Source: Diabrotica undecimpunctata
Taxonomy: Eukaryota > Arthropoda > Insecta > Coleoptera > Chrysomelidae
Assembly (NCBI RefSeq): GCF_040954645.1
Contig: NC_092813.1
Span: forward strand, 16,346,136-16,410,135
DNA length: 64,000 bases
Reading direction: 5' to 3'
Numbering within the stretch: position 1 is the stretch's first letter; each line of letters starts with the position of its first letter. The translations under genes and the position numbers were made by a program. Shown here in pieces: positions 29,067-42,189 of this stretch. The notes under the pieces were generated by a model. That model searched no databases, had not been told where the DNA came from, and saw nothing but the letters and a program-made list of their open reading frames with translations.

Positions 29067-31314
29067 TCGTTACCATACCATCCGATTGCGGATGATACGC
29101 GGTAGTTCTTGTTTTCTTCATGCCTAGTCTATCACATATTCCTTGGAATAGATCGCTTTCGAAGTTCCTGCCTTGGTCACTATGGATCTCCAAAGGCACT
29201 CTAAATCGGCTGATATATTCTTGGATCAACTTATCTGCAACGGTGGCGGCCTTCTGGTCTGGAAGTGCGTAAATCTCGACCCACTTAGTGAAGTAATCCA
29301 TTACTACCAACATGTACTTGCCTCCATTTTCACTTTCTGGAAATGGCCCGGCGATATCCAAAGCTATTCTTTCAAACGGGCTTCCAACATTATATTGTCT
29401 CATAGGAGCTCTCCTTTTTCGGTAAGGCCCGTTACTCGTAGCACAAATAGTACATTTCTTACACCCGTCTTTTACTTTGTCGGAACTGTTCATCCAATAA
29501 AACCGTTCCCGAATTCGCTGAAGGGTTTTCTTTACACCAAAATGCCCTCCTGATGGACTGTCGTGTAACTGACGAAGTACTTCGGCTATTCTGCTCTTTG
29601 GGATCACCAACTGTCTTCTCTTCTCTGAACCGTCATCATTTTCCAGGACTCGTTTGAGCAAGCCATCTTCCATGATAAATGAGTCCCACTGGGCCCAATA
29701 CGTCTTAACTACTGAGCGTAGGTTTGATATTTCTTGCCAAGGTGGTCGACGGTTTTCCTCTTTCCATTTTCGGATTTTCTGTATAACTGGATCTCTCTCT
29801 TCTTCTTCCCTTATCTTAGTAGGCGTCCAGTCGTCGTTGACAATCGTCGTTCTTAGCACTGCTGCTTTTTTGGATTCCGTTTTGTTGCAGTGGGAACACT
29901 CTGCTGGGTATGGCCTTCTGGAAAGAGAATCAGCGTTTCTGTGGCTAACTCCGGCCCGGTGCTCAATCTTAAAATCGTATTCTTGGAGTCGTTCGATCCA
30001 TCTGGCTATCTGACCCTCTGGATTCTTAAATTGCATCAACCATTTAAGGGCGGCATGGTCGGTTCGGATTAGAAACTTCCTACCATAAAGGTATTGATAG
30101 AAGTGCTCTACTGATTTTACTACTGCTAGAAGTTCTCTTCTCGTGACACAATAATTCCGCTCAGGTTGTGAAAGAACTTTACTAAAATATCCGAGGACTC
30201 GTTCCTGTCCTCCTTGAATCTGAGACAGCACTCCTCCAATTCCCACATTACTTGCATCTGTATCTAAGATGAACTCTCCTTCTGGCAGTGGATACCCTAA
30301 AATTGGTGCTGTTATTAGATGTTTTTTTAAGGTCTCAAAGGCATTTTGGCAGTCTGTATCCCAGCGGTATTCTCTTGCTTTCTCTGTAAGTCGCGTTAAT
30401 GGCTTAGCGATATCTGCAAACTTCTTAATAAACCTTCGGTAGTAAGTACATAGTCCAAGAAAACTTCTCACTTGGTGTTTGTCAGTTGGTTTTGGCCATT
30501 CCTTAATGGAATCGATTTTTCCCTTATCCACGGCCACTCCTTCTTTACTGACTATATGACCCAGATAATTGACTTTACCTTGAAATAACTGGCACTTCTT
30601 GGGGTTTAGCATCAATTGGGCAGCTTTAAGTCGATTTAAAACGTTTTCTAAATTCCTCAAATGATCTTTGAATGTCTCCCCCAAGACGATTATGTCATCT
30701 AAATAAACCAGGCATGTTTTCCAAGATAACCCTCTTAACACATTTTCCATAAGCCTCTCAAATGTCGCAGGAGCATTACAGAGTCCAAATGGCATAACGT
30801 TGAATTGCCACAATCCAGATCCTGTGGTGACGGCTGTCTTTTCTTTATCTACTGGGTCCATTTCTACCTGCCAGTATCCAGACTTCAAATCCAAAGTAGA
30901 AAACAATTTACTTCCAGCCAATGTGTCCAATGTGTCATCGATCCGAGGCAGAGGATAACTATCTTTCTTGGTAACCTTATTCAGCAAACGGTAATCCACA
31001 CAGAACCTCGTCGTTCCGTCTTTCTTCTTAACCAGGACCACCGGAGAGACCCATGGGCTCGTAGAAGGTTCTATCACCCCGTCTTTCTTCATTTCCTGAA
31101 CAATCGTTTCAGCTTCCTCGCTTTTCGCCTGTGGTAATCGTCGAGCTGTTTGACGAATTGGCTTAGCATTACCAGTATCAATTTTATGCTTAACAACGGT
31201 AGTTCTTCCCGTCTTTCCTCCTTTCGGTACGAAAATATCACGATACTGCCGAAGAAATTCCCTTAATTTTCTTTTCTCAATCTGATTCAGAGACTGTCCA
31301 GCAACTGCAACCAT
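29059..31314 (-). pseudogene. Gypsy Pol: reverse transcriptase, RNase H, integrase
   Basis: 751 open codons; the first Met lies inside the polyprotein. The RT has STSPWVSPVVLVKKKDGTTR, FSTLDLKSGYWQVEM (motif A), MPFGLCNAPATFERLM (motif B) and CLVYLDDIIVLG (catalytic YLDD). RNase H has FILDTDASNVGIGGVLSQ, RRELLAVVKSVEHF, FLIRTDHAAL and HRNADSLSRRP. The integrase has the HHCC finger (HDSPSGGHFGVKKTL...CKKCTIC), then ALDIAGPFPES and HSDQGRNFESDLF (first two catalytic Asp). The frame breaks at HPQSDGMV, exactly where the catalytic Glu should follow, by loss of two bases near 29066. It makes and inserts cDNA. Confidence 0.95.
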
Positions 31315-32057
31315 TTGGTCGAATTTGTCGTTGGAATTATCAGATGTTGTCGCCTGACGGATTATGGATGTAACAGGTACACAAGTTCCGTTCCTACCTT
31401 TGTCTCTTTCTTGATGGTCACTGGGTAGTCGTTGACATTGATATGTCTCACAAGAATTTCTTAAGCCGAAGTCACCAATTCCTTTCCAATTATGATTCCA
31501 CGGCCAATCTCATCGTCGTGGTTCCAAGGCTCCATCATAACAGGTGTCCCTTCGTCTACAATTCCCTGTAGTCGCGCTACTATGATCGTTTCGCTTCTCG
31601 CAGGCATGACTGTATTTTCTGTAATGGCTGCTTGCACAGTGTTGTCATTATGTGGATGAAGAAATACCTCCTCGTTGCCAACTTTGATTACCTTATTCTT
31701 AAAATCCAATTGGAATCCATGCATATTTATTACGTCCATTCCTAATATAACATCCTCTTCGATGTCAGCAACTATAACAGTATGGACGAACTTTTCTGCT
31801 CCAATTCCCAATTGTACCTGGATTTCTCCATGAATGTTGGCATTTTCACCAGTAGCGGTCCGAAGTCGCAACCTCGCTGGTAACAGTTTCTTACGGCTGT
31901 TTATAACTGTTGGGCGTATAATGGTTCTGGTCGCTCCGGTATCCACCAACAACGTATGTCTTTTACCATTTATTTCTCCATCTACATATACACTATCTTC
32001 ACGACATTTCAAAGAAGCTATTAGTATGAGAGGGTCTTTGGAAAAGTTCCGGGTCAA
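31315..32057 (-). pseudogene. Gypsy aspartic protease and linker to RT
   Basis: The open part (32057-31461, 198 residues) has the retropepsin motifs LLVDTGATRTII (catalytic Asp-Thr-Gly) near residue 38 and DVILGMDVI near residue 107. It cleaves Gag-Pol. A TAA at 31461-31463 ends this frame; the linker (ILVRHINVNDYPVTIKKETK) continues in frame after the stop, then shifts near 31360 into the RT frame (TCTPVTSIIRQ leading to MVAVAGQ). The family would normally make one Pol polyprotein here. Confidence 0.88.
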
Positions 32058-32914
32058 AGCTGCCCCCCTAAGACTGACCCGTTCTAGTTTTCCTGGTGGT
32101 AAGTTTCTTGATTTGTGTCGTACCTAGGGTGCTTACAGGAGCTTCGTACGTGTCCTATTTCGCCACAATTCTAGCATCTGATGGTCTTCGTTTTCTTGTA
32201 TGTCATACTCTTAATCATATTAACGAGCTGGTCAAGTTTATCTTCATCTCCTTCCTATTTTAAAGTCCTAACTTTACTGTACCCTCCAGAGGCCTGCGTA
32301 GCTGACTCGTATTCGAGGGCGGCGGATAAGACATCAACCAGCGTCTTGTGACGAGCTAATCGTAGTGTTCTCTGCATTTCATGATCACGAAGACCATCAA
32401 TAAACGTTTGAACGGCCAATTTTTCCATCATGTCTTCGGGAGCTGTTGGATAAGCATATCGTACTAATCTGGCAATATCTACCTCATATTCTTGAAGAGC
32501 CTCCTCTTTCTTCTGTCTACGATTTTTAAGCTGCGACTGATATACATGCTCCAAATGTTCGTGGCCATATCGCATATTTAACCTCTTTTTGAGTTGTTCG
32601 AAATCATCGGTCTCCTCTACGGCTATGGTCTGAAGCACATCTAATGCATCTCCTCGAAGAGTGATAGTCAGGTTTACAGCCTTTTCTTTTTCAGACCATC
32701 CATTCGCTCTTGCGGCTGATTCGAACTGTTTCATGTAGTTGTTCCATGACGATTTTCCATCGAAAGTTGGGACTTTCACATGGACAGAACCTCCACTTCC
32801 TTTAAATTTCGGCCGTGTTTCCAACTTACATTTCGTCTCTTCTTCTTTTGTCTCCACTGTAATTGGATTGTTTCCTCTCTTTGCTATCCCTGTTTCCTCC
32901 ATCTTCCTTTCCAT
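32058..32914 (-). pseudogene. Gypsy Gag: capsid-like region and zinc knuckle
   Basis: 32914-32255 encodes 219 residues with the retrotransposon Gag capsid pattern: VPTFDGKSSWNNYMKQFESA, LTITLRGDALDVLQTI, LKKRLNMRYGHEHLEHVYQ and KLAVQTFIDGLRDHEMQRTL. It ends at a TAA before the knuckle. The knuckle lies at about 32140-32195: Cys, an in-frame TAG, then NCGEIGHVRSSCKHP, giving C-x2-C-x4-H-x4-C with the stop replacing one x residue. Capsid assembly and RNA packaging are the expected roles. The upstream frame joins through a 1-base shift near 32917. Confidence 0.87.
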
Positions 32915-33260
32915 ATCTTTTCTTCGAAGGCCAACATATCGGCAGCAACTTGGTTTTTTAATGAAGACACTCTATCGTCAAGAGCAGACATCTCAGAAAT
33001 GACTTTAGAGATGTTAGCAGAAACTTTACTTTCCAGAGAAGAAATCTCGTTAGAAACTTTGTTTTTTAATGAGGCTATGTCGCCGGAAACTTTCGAAATA
33101 TCGCCAGAAACTTTGTTCTCTAATGATGCGATGTCACCGGAAACTTTGTTCTCTAATGATGCGATGTCACCAGAAACTTTGTTCTCTAATGATGCGATGT
33201 CACCAGAAACTTTCGAAATCGACGAGAGGACAGCATCTAAGTCTCTGGATCTAGACCTTC
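32884..33260 (-). pseudogene. Gypsy Gag coiled region with 33-bp tandem repeats
   Basis: The frame reads repeated SGDIASLENKV units, then SNEISSLESKVSANI and SALDDRVSSLKNQVAADML, with hydrophobic spacing fitting a coiled coil. It runs to a TAG at 32884-32886. A shift near 33250 separates it from the SAP-like start, and another near 32917 from the capsid-like part. Likely role: Gag multimerisation (inference). Confidence 0.75.
33112..33212 (-). repeat. Three 33-bp minisatellite units within gag
   Basis: TTTGTTCTCTAATGATGCGA recurs at 33112, 33145 and 33178 with a period of exactly 33, and with degenerate units on both sides. Each unit encodes 11 residues, so copy-number change keeps frame. 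Confidence 0.9.
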
Positions 33261-33380
33261 TTCTTTTAAAGCGTTCTTTAGTCGTTGGACTAAATCAGCC
33301 GTTTTCCCGGAAGAAGCTAATTCCCTATCTTCAAGATGTGTTCTTAAATTAGTCACTGTCAGCTCATAAATCGTAGCCAT
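33237..33380 (-). pseudogene. Gypsy Gag N-terminus, SAP-like domain
   Basis: ATG at 33380, 22 bases after the primer-binding site, starts MATIYELTVTNLRTHLEDRE, then SSGKTADLVQRLKNALKEEG. The L..L..R.L..SG.K..L..RL pattern is that of a SAP motif, a short helix-extended-loop-helix DNA-binding domain found at the start of some Gypsy Gags. The frame ends after 47 codons at a TAG; a one-base shift is needed to enter the coiled region. Confidence 0.78.
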
Positions 33381-33401
33381 TTTCACAATTTATTTTATAT
33401 T

Positions 33402-33417
33402 CACTTTTTGACACCAA
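33402..33417 (-). promoter_or_regulatory. Gypsy primer-binding site
   Basis: TTGGTGTC immediately inside the 5' LTR is complementary to a tRNA 3' end GACACCA (several Leu or Ser tRNAs end this way); the exact primer cannot be set from sequence alone. Confidence 0.65.
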
Positions 33418-33818
33418 TGAAATGAAATTTATTTATGTCTTTATTTAATTTATAATGTCTTTATTAAAAGGTTCTTATTTTAATTTATTAAAAAGCACAA
33501 TAATTTATATCAATTTATTTAAAGAATAATACATAATTTATATAGCCGAGCGTAACAATTAAAATCGCGGGCGCGGTCTTCAGATATTAACTGGCCCCTT
33601 CAATGAAAAATTCGTTATTATATATGAAAATACAACTGGCCTAGAATTCAGGAGAATCCCTCTGATTTATACTAGAAGGTCAATCCGGGTCATCGTTTCG
33701 ACCTTTTCTTTCAGGTAAATTTCCTGCCAGCTGCTAGAATTTCTCGTACAATCTACAACATATTAGTGAATAAAAAAACATGTTTACAGGTTTTTAAATA
33801 TGACTCATATTTTTACGT

Positions 33819-33822
<4 letters not shown>
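33418..33822 (-). repeat. Gypsy 5' LTR (405 bp)
   Basis: Same length and ends as 27458-27862. It carries the element's promoter. Its outer edge abuts a (TA)n tract. Confidence 0.95.

Positions 33823-33894
<72 letters not shown>
33823..33894. repeat. (AT)n microsatellite at the Gypsy insertion site
   Basis: About 72 bases of pure AT dinucleotide, directly against the 5' LTR; the other flank has only a short TATATAT. Confidence 0.95.
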
Positions 33895-33899
<5 letters not shown>

Positions 33900-34227
33900 T
33901 CTTGGTAATCATTTTATCATAATATTCATGCCTCAAGATTGTCATCATAACCTGTACATAATTTAGTAATAAATTTATATTTCTTTATGTTAACGAAAAT
34001 TAAGTAATAATACTTATTATTTATGGAGAGGATACTCGTATCTTTTGATTGTTTATATTTTTGTGTTATACGTTTGCGAAAATTTATTATGCGTATATAT
34101 CCTAATGTCCATGTGCCTATATTGCGACGGTAACTTAAGCTTGTTTAGCTTAAAGATTTAGGTAAAACTAAATAATTTAATTAATTATTTAGATTTATTT
34201 GTCAATAAAACTTATTGACATCATATT
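33895..34227. other. Spacer between the microsatellite and a piggyBac relic
   Basis: AT-rich, with TTAATTAATTAT near 34180-34190 that could be a piggyBac-type end, but no terminal repeat was confirmed. Confidence 0.4.
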
Positions 34228-35707
34228 TTGTTGCAGGTAATCATGTCTTTGAACGACAAGAGGTCACTAAACCGGAATGATCTAGAAGCTCTTGTAAACC
34301 AGGTAGTAATGGAGCTGTTATCAGATAATGCAGAAAATTACTGTCCGTCTGAATTTGAAGAAATCTCAGATGCTAAGGATTTTCTTCAAGTTGTCGTAGC
34401 AGCATTTTGTCATCAGATTTGGTGCATCGATGCGCCGTCATCTAGTCATCCGAATAATGTTTCATCAAGCAGTCATTTGAATGATTGTCATTCAGATGAT
34501 GAAATAGAGAGCACGTTCAATGATTTCGATGCAGATCCAACATTCGGTCCATGTTTGGCAAATCAACAGAGGAAAATGACTGATAATTGTGTTCCATTTG
34601 AGAGTGAAGATTAAGAAGAAGCTGAATCCAGAAATGATACAGAAAATGTTGCTAATTCTTTACTCTTTAATTTTATTTGGTAAAAAAGGGAAAAGTCCTA
34701 ATTGTTGTATTCAACTTTTGACTTTAGTGAAAGAGTTCGACATTGTAACGTAAACATAAATGTGGACAATGCTACACCTATAACATATTTTACTATATTT
34801 TTTGATGAATTATTTTGCCAAAAACTTAGTTGATGAATCCAATTTATATACCTCATTGGCAAATATCTCATTGAATATAGACAAAGATGAGCTTAGTGCA
34901 TTTTTCGGTATTCTTATCATTATGGGATTCCATTCTTTGTCAAGCAAATCCTACTGGCTAAATGATATTAATTTTCATGTAGAGAGAATTACCAGCGTTT
35001 TTACTTTGAAACGATTTTTAAAAATTTTACGTTATTTTCATGTAAATGATAATACAAAAATGCCTGTTTCTGGATCCCAGAATTTTGATAAGCTGTACAA
35101 AATTCGACCAATTGTACAACACCTGAAAGTTAAATTTGTAACAACCTTCTCTCCATCCAGATACATTTTAATCAATGAGAGTATGATTGGCTTCAAAGGC
35201 AGAACGTTAATGAAGCAGTATATGCCTATGAAGCCTATAAAACGAGCCTTCAAAATATGGGTATTCGCGTGCGTAGAAACTGGATATCTACTTAATTTCC
35301 AAATTTATTAGGGCAAATCTGAAAGGGACTCAAATACTATTCTAGGAGAAAGCGTTGCTTTAAATTTTGCAAGCCATTTTGAAATCAAGGGCTATTGCTT
35401 TTACTTTGGCAGCTTCTTCTCAACAATTCCATTATTTCAAAAATTACTGGATAAAAAAAATTTTGCGTGTGGAACAATACGACAGACAAGAAACCATTTA
35501 TGTCTAAATAAAAGACTCAAAATGAATGAATCTGATTCAGTTTGTTCCGCTGATCTTTCTGTAAGCAAATGTAAAGAGAGAGGTGTCAAATGTGTATCAG
35601 TTGTTAGTAATATGCATAACGTCCAAGAAAATACAGAGGTATTAAGAACTGACAAGGGAGTTCGGCAGAGAGTATACTTTATCCAGAAATTTAGTGTCTC
35701 ATTATAA
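34228..35707 (+). pseudogene. piggyBac-like transposase with altered catalytic aspartates
   Basis: The N-terminal piece (34228-34614) is acidic and Ser-rich, ending ESED. After a gap with stops, 34802-35707 is a single frame with one TAG (35309-35311). It contains NYFAKNLVDESNLY, DELSAFFGILIIMGFHSL, YWLNDINFHVERITSVFTLK, RFLKILRYFHVNDNTKMP, LINESMIGFKGRTLMKQYMP and KPIKRAFKIWVFACVETGYL, then after the stop GKSERDSNTILGES and GYCFYFGSFFSTIPL. The conserved Asp in DESM..FKGR is Asn, and the Asp expected in YFDNFF-type motifs is Gly. A transposase with both changes should not cut. The 3' part ends SVSL without the Cys-rich tail. Confidence 0.85.
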
Positions 35708-37271
35708 AAGTTGTTTTAATAACAGCTGTAAACCTGAATAATCCCTTGTAAATATTCTATTGTTAGTTAATTATCACAGCTACCAAAGCTGCCAGGACCG
35801 GCATAATAATAGCCAAGCATAGCACAACTGTATATAGGTATAGGTACATATAATTAGATCAAATATTATCATTTAAGCATAATGTCATAAAACTCTTTTT
35901 ATAAACATACAGATTTCCCGTAATTATTGGTATTAATCATTATTTTAAGTCTCAACGAAAAAAATATTTTGTGTGTGTGTGTTTTGTGTTTTATTGGCAC
36001 TGGTTTTCACACTGGCCAGTCAATTTCATAATGATTTTTTTAGACTATAACTTATCACTAACTCAGGGGAGTAATGTGTAGTGTCTGTGTTGAGTAAATG
36101 TCTTGTTACTTTAGTAAAGTCGACTTCATTGTCTTTACAAAGAGACGCTAATTGTATCTGAACGTCTGAGGTCCCTTCGGTGAGTATCGATTTACTCGTT
36201 TTAAAAGATTCATATTTATTCATGTTGACTGTTGACTTGTTATGTTTAAGTTTTCCGTTTCATGTCTGAAAAAGTTGGCAAAAAATGGGAAATTTCTTTA
36301 TTAATAATTTCACGAAAAAAATTATTCTTCATTAAAGATTATGCATCACATAGAAATCATTAATCGATAATCTTATAAAATATTAAGTAGTAGATAGGGA
36401 AAATCAAAATTATTAATTAATACTGAAGAGGAAAGTGATTTTAAATTTAGATATGCAAGAAATTGTAATTTTAAAATGTTTGTATGTATTAAAAATTATG
36501 TTCAAGTTCAGATTCATGGCCATCTAATAATTAAATAATACATTTAAAGTGAAAAGTAAATAAAAAGATACTTTTGCATTTGTTGATTTTGTATATTGAA
36601 TAAGGTAAATTAGAAATAAAATTAAAAATTAATGCACCTACTGATACATCATTAAAAGGCCATGAATCTAAATTTAAAAATAATTTTTAATTCCTACAAC
36701 CAAATTAAAATAATATTTTATGCTGCACCTAAATTTAAAAGCACTTCACTTTTAAGCATAAATCAATATTTTTGGTTTTCGCTGTATACCACTTAAAATT
36801 TTATAAATTTGATTATTGATTATTGATTTCTATACAATGCAGAAATGTTTATGAAGAATAGTTTTTTTCAACTGAAATTGTATGTACAGCTGGTAACAAG
36901 GTCATCGTGAGAAAACATGTAACTACACAGCTACTAGGCGCTAGATGGTGCTATTTCATCTACTTTTGATTTTAGAGAAATAAAAGGAGCACATGGGGTA
37001 TGGTAGGTATACCCCAGAACACTAACTGAGGGTTAAAAATAAAAACCAAAAGATACAATTTTGACTGTTTAATTGAAAATGTAGTTATTACGTCTATAAG
37101 TATTTAGAACTAGCCACATAATGATGTCAGATGACCCTTAAATTACATAATTATAGTAACACACCTTTTAATTCTTAAGACACTAGGTCGATGATAAATG
37201 ATTTCATTTTTTTATCATCCTTTTTATCCTTTCTTATTAATTCGTCTTACTAAATGACTTATGATACCTTA

Positions 37272-37320
<49 letters not shown>

Positions 37321-37929
37321 AGATAATAACCAGATTGCAAAAAGTATGACCGTTAATTAAATTTAAAATAGATTCAATGGTTGAATTGCAAAGGTTTGAT
37401 CGGTCAATAATTGGCAAATGAAAGTCGTCAACTACTTCATTGATTTACTAGAATACGTTTCGCTTTTATTCTTTTTTTAAAAACATTATCAATTTTCTAC
37501 ATATATAAATGATCTTAGTATATAAGTAAACAAGGAACAGGGTTCATACTTACAAAAACAATTTGTAGGTTTTTAGATGTTATGAAAACTCTAACAAACA
37601 ATAACTTAACATTAAAACGAAACTAACTAAACGAGAGAAAAAAAAACTAAAAACACAAGAAAAACTGTAAGCACTATTGTTTATTTATTTTATTTGTTGG
37701 TGATTTTTTTATTTTGAACGATGGCTTCATTTGGATGTTAGTTTAAACTCTTTTAAGTCTCATGAGTCAAACCACACTAATCTTTTCGATTGTTTTCTAA
37801 CCGTTGTATAATTTCACCACAGTGAGGTGCGATTATCGAGGGAATTGGTAAACGAAAAAAGACCGACCTTTTTTAAAAAAGGATTTAATTTTTTTTTACC
37901 TCTTTTTATTTAATATATTATACTCAATG
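35708..37929. other. AT-rich stretch, one unassigned small ORF
   Basis: 36026-36223 (minus) is a 65-codon ORF, MNKYESFKTSKSILTEG..., with no family I recognise; it could be a chance ORF or an element fragment. A (TG)n run lies at about 35971-35982. 37275-37317 is a (TA)n tract. No transposon ends seen. Confidence 0.45.
37275..37317. repeat. (TA)n microsatellite
   Basis: About 43 bases of AT dinucleotide. Confidence 0.95.
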
Positions 37930-38016
37930 AAAAATGTACCAATCTGGAGTATTAGTTCATTAAAAGAAACAGGGAAGAAGAATAGGAATGAAGTTCATGT
38001 CTTGTAAGGGTTTTTT

Positions 38017-38829
38017 TTATTTGTTTTGTATGATGACAGAGTGATATATCTGGCTCAAGTTGTCGATGTCGGTTCTTTTATTTAGGGACGCTGGATGTTT
38101 TAGAATTTGGCACATTTCAAGAATCGATCGCTTGTGATAATTGTGTTGTTTGCACAGTATTTTGGTATACGTGAAATCGATACTGTGTTTAGTTGAAATG
38201 GTATCTTGTGTAAGGGCACAAGATGGTTTAGAAATCCTAATGTTGCTTTTGTGGGACGATAGTCGACCTTGAATAGAGCGGCTGGTCTGGCCAATGTAGT
38301 AGAAGTTACACTCTGCACAGGGTACATTATAGACGACATTAGTTTGTTCTAGACGGACCAATGAAGGTTTTGTCTTCAAAAATAACTTTCCTAAGGTTCT
38401 GTTGTTTTTTAAGGCTATTTTAACACACGTTTTTGAAAAGTTTGTTTAGCTTGTTTGTGATTTGTGGGAAGTACGGGAGCGAGGCATATTTTGTGGTTTA
38501 TTCAGGAGTGAGAAGGGAATTATCCATCTCTATTTTGTTAGAAATGGACGCTAATGTTAGCCTGTTGGGTGTTTCAGTAATGGACTGCCCATAGGTTTTG
38601 AAATATATAAAAATTTATTGATGATGGATGCAGGATAGGAGTTATCTATGAGAATAGATTTCAGTAGATTGAGAGATTCTTCTTTGTAAAGCGGGTGTGT
38701 CAACATGTGTACTTTAAGGCTGAGGACTTGTACCAGGTTAAGTTTATACCTAATAGGGTATGTCGTATGGTAATTTAAGAAACGTTTGCTAGCCATTTTT
38801 TTTCTGTACCAGGTAGTGACTAACGGAGT
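38017..38829 (-). pseudogene. Penelope-like C-terminus with GIY-YIG endonuclease (left arm)
   Basis: It reads TTWYRKKMASKRFLNYHTTY, RYKLNLVQVLSLKV and LNLLKSILIDNSYPASIIN (from 38796). After a shift near 38605 come fragments of QITNKLNKLF and KNNRTLGKLFLKTKPSLVRL. The open frame 38379-38017 has NVVYNVPCAECNFYYIGQTS (GIY-YIG), RSIQGRLSSHKSNI and the Glu of RSILEMCQIL. The frame is cut at least twice. It is the 3' half of the element, without its RT in this orientation. Confidence 0.85.
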
Positions 38830-39299
38830 GGTCCCTAGCTTGTTTTATGGTATTAACTAGTGATAAAGGTAGTGCCACAGTCCTTATGATAAGAGAAGCA
38901 ATACATTAACCTGAGCCAGCAAGTCCTAGATAATAGCAAATACTATCCACTTCTTTGCAATTCCACTTTAACCTACACCAACAAAATCACCCAATTACTA
39001 AACTTAAAAACAAAAAAAATTATTGACGAGAAACTAGCCAAATCCTTTCCATAACTAGAATGGCTATGGTCCTAGATTTTACTATCTCTCAAAATGCACA
39101 AGCCACAACTGTGTATGCGACCCATGTTATCGTCAATAAATGCTCTAAATACGAATTTATCTCAATTTCTAACGAACATTCTTTCACAAGCATACAATTA
39201 TAATAATGACTTCAACATAACAGATTCTTTCCAGTTCAGTGAATTTACTAATAATTATCAACTACCCAGTTAATTAGTATTAACTTCTCTCCGTAACCA

Positions 39300-40095
39300 T
39301 CGGAATTAAATACAACCCCACAGTCCGGTATCTTGAAAAACTTTTTCCGAATTATTTAAATTGATTTTTGACACCAATTATTTAATTTTCAATGACAAAT
39401 ATTATCGTCAAATTTTTGGAACTACTACGGGATCCACGATTTCTCCTATGCTAGTCAACTTTGTACTAGACGATCTTATTAATGACAGTATCAAGAAGTT
39501 AGATTTCCAGTTTTCGTTTGTAAAACGGTATGTTGACGATCTGATTTTAGCAACCCCGCCAGACAAGACGGTGGACACCTTATCAGTTTTTAACTGTTTG
39601 ATCCTCACCTATAATTTACTACAATGTGAATTTGAGGTTGATAACAGTATTCCGTTTTTAGATATGCGAATTATTTGCACATCTGATTACAGATTAGTCA
39701 CTACCTGACACAGAAAAGAAACGGCTAGCAACCGTTTCTTAAATTACCATTCGATACATCCAATCAGATATAAACTTAACCTGGTACAAGCCCTCAGCTT
39801 TAGAGTACACATGTTGACACACACGCTTTACAAAGAAGAATCACTCAATCTACTGAAGTCCATTCTCATAGATAACTCCTATCCAGCATACATCATCAAT
39901 AAATTTCTATATTCCAAAAGCTATAGGCAGTCCATTACTGAAACACCCAAAGGACTAACATTAGCGTCCACTTTTAACAAAATACAGATGAATAATTCCC
40001 CTCCCACTCTTGAACAAACCACAAAATATTCTTCGCTCCCGTACTTCCCACAAATCACGAATAAGCTTACCGAACATTTCAAATACCGATGTTTT
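39300..40095 (+). pseudogene. Penelope-like reverse transcriptase (right arm)
   Basis: 39361-39708 has NYLIFNDKYYRQIFGTTTGS, TISPMLVNFVLDDL (motif B region) and FVKRYVDDLILATP (catalytic YVDD), then NSIPFLDMRII. The TGA at 39706-39708 stands where the inverted partner has TGG (TTW versus TT-stop). The frame then continues HRKETASNRFLNYHSIHPIR through LEQTTKYSSLPYFPQITNKL. Upstream to 38900 only faint RT N-terminal traces remain. The GIY-YIG domain is absent at this end. Confidence 0.83.
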
Positions 40096-42149
<2,054 letters not shown>

Positions 42150-42189
42150 TACGGCATAAAGTGGACTCCGCCCATGTTAAAATTCAGGT

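Larger units (their letters stand above)
27458..33822 (-). mobile_element. Ty3/Gypsy LTR retrotransposon with macrodomain-like Pol extension
   Basis: 6.4 kb on the minus strand, bounded by 405-bp LTRs and a 4-bp ATAT duplication (27454-27457, 33823-33826, the latter inside a TA tract). Order: LTR, primer-binding site, Gag (SAP-like, coiled repeats, capsid-like, zinc knuckle), protease, RT, RNase H, integrase with GPY/F motif, macrodomain-like module, CCCH finger, polypurine tract, LTR. No envelope gene. LTRs differ at about three sites, so insertion is recent, yet the coding region carries at least three stops and four shifts. Confidence 0.96.
37930..40095. mobile_element. Second Penelope-like element, head-to-head inverted structure
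   Basis: A minus-strand 3' part (38829 down to about 37930) meets a plus-strand RT-containing part (about 38900-40095). The two arms share LNYH...PIRYKLNLVQ and the following sequence in opposite directions. The protein differs clearly from the Penelope-like element at 8.8-13.1 kb, so this is another family with the same inverted architecture. The right arm loses similarity after about 40095, before its GIY-YIG domain. Confidence 0.8.

Noticed and set aside
32780..33352. Plus-strand ORFs with repeated MSPETLFSNDA-type units
   Set aside because: These are the antisense of the 33-bp gag repeats, kept open only because the period is a multiple of three.
27458..33822. Endogenous retrovirus with an envelope gene
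   Set aside because: No membrane-type ORF lies between integrase and the 3' LTR; that space holds the macrodomain-like module and CCCH finger.
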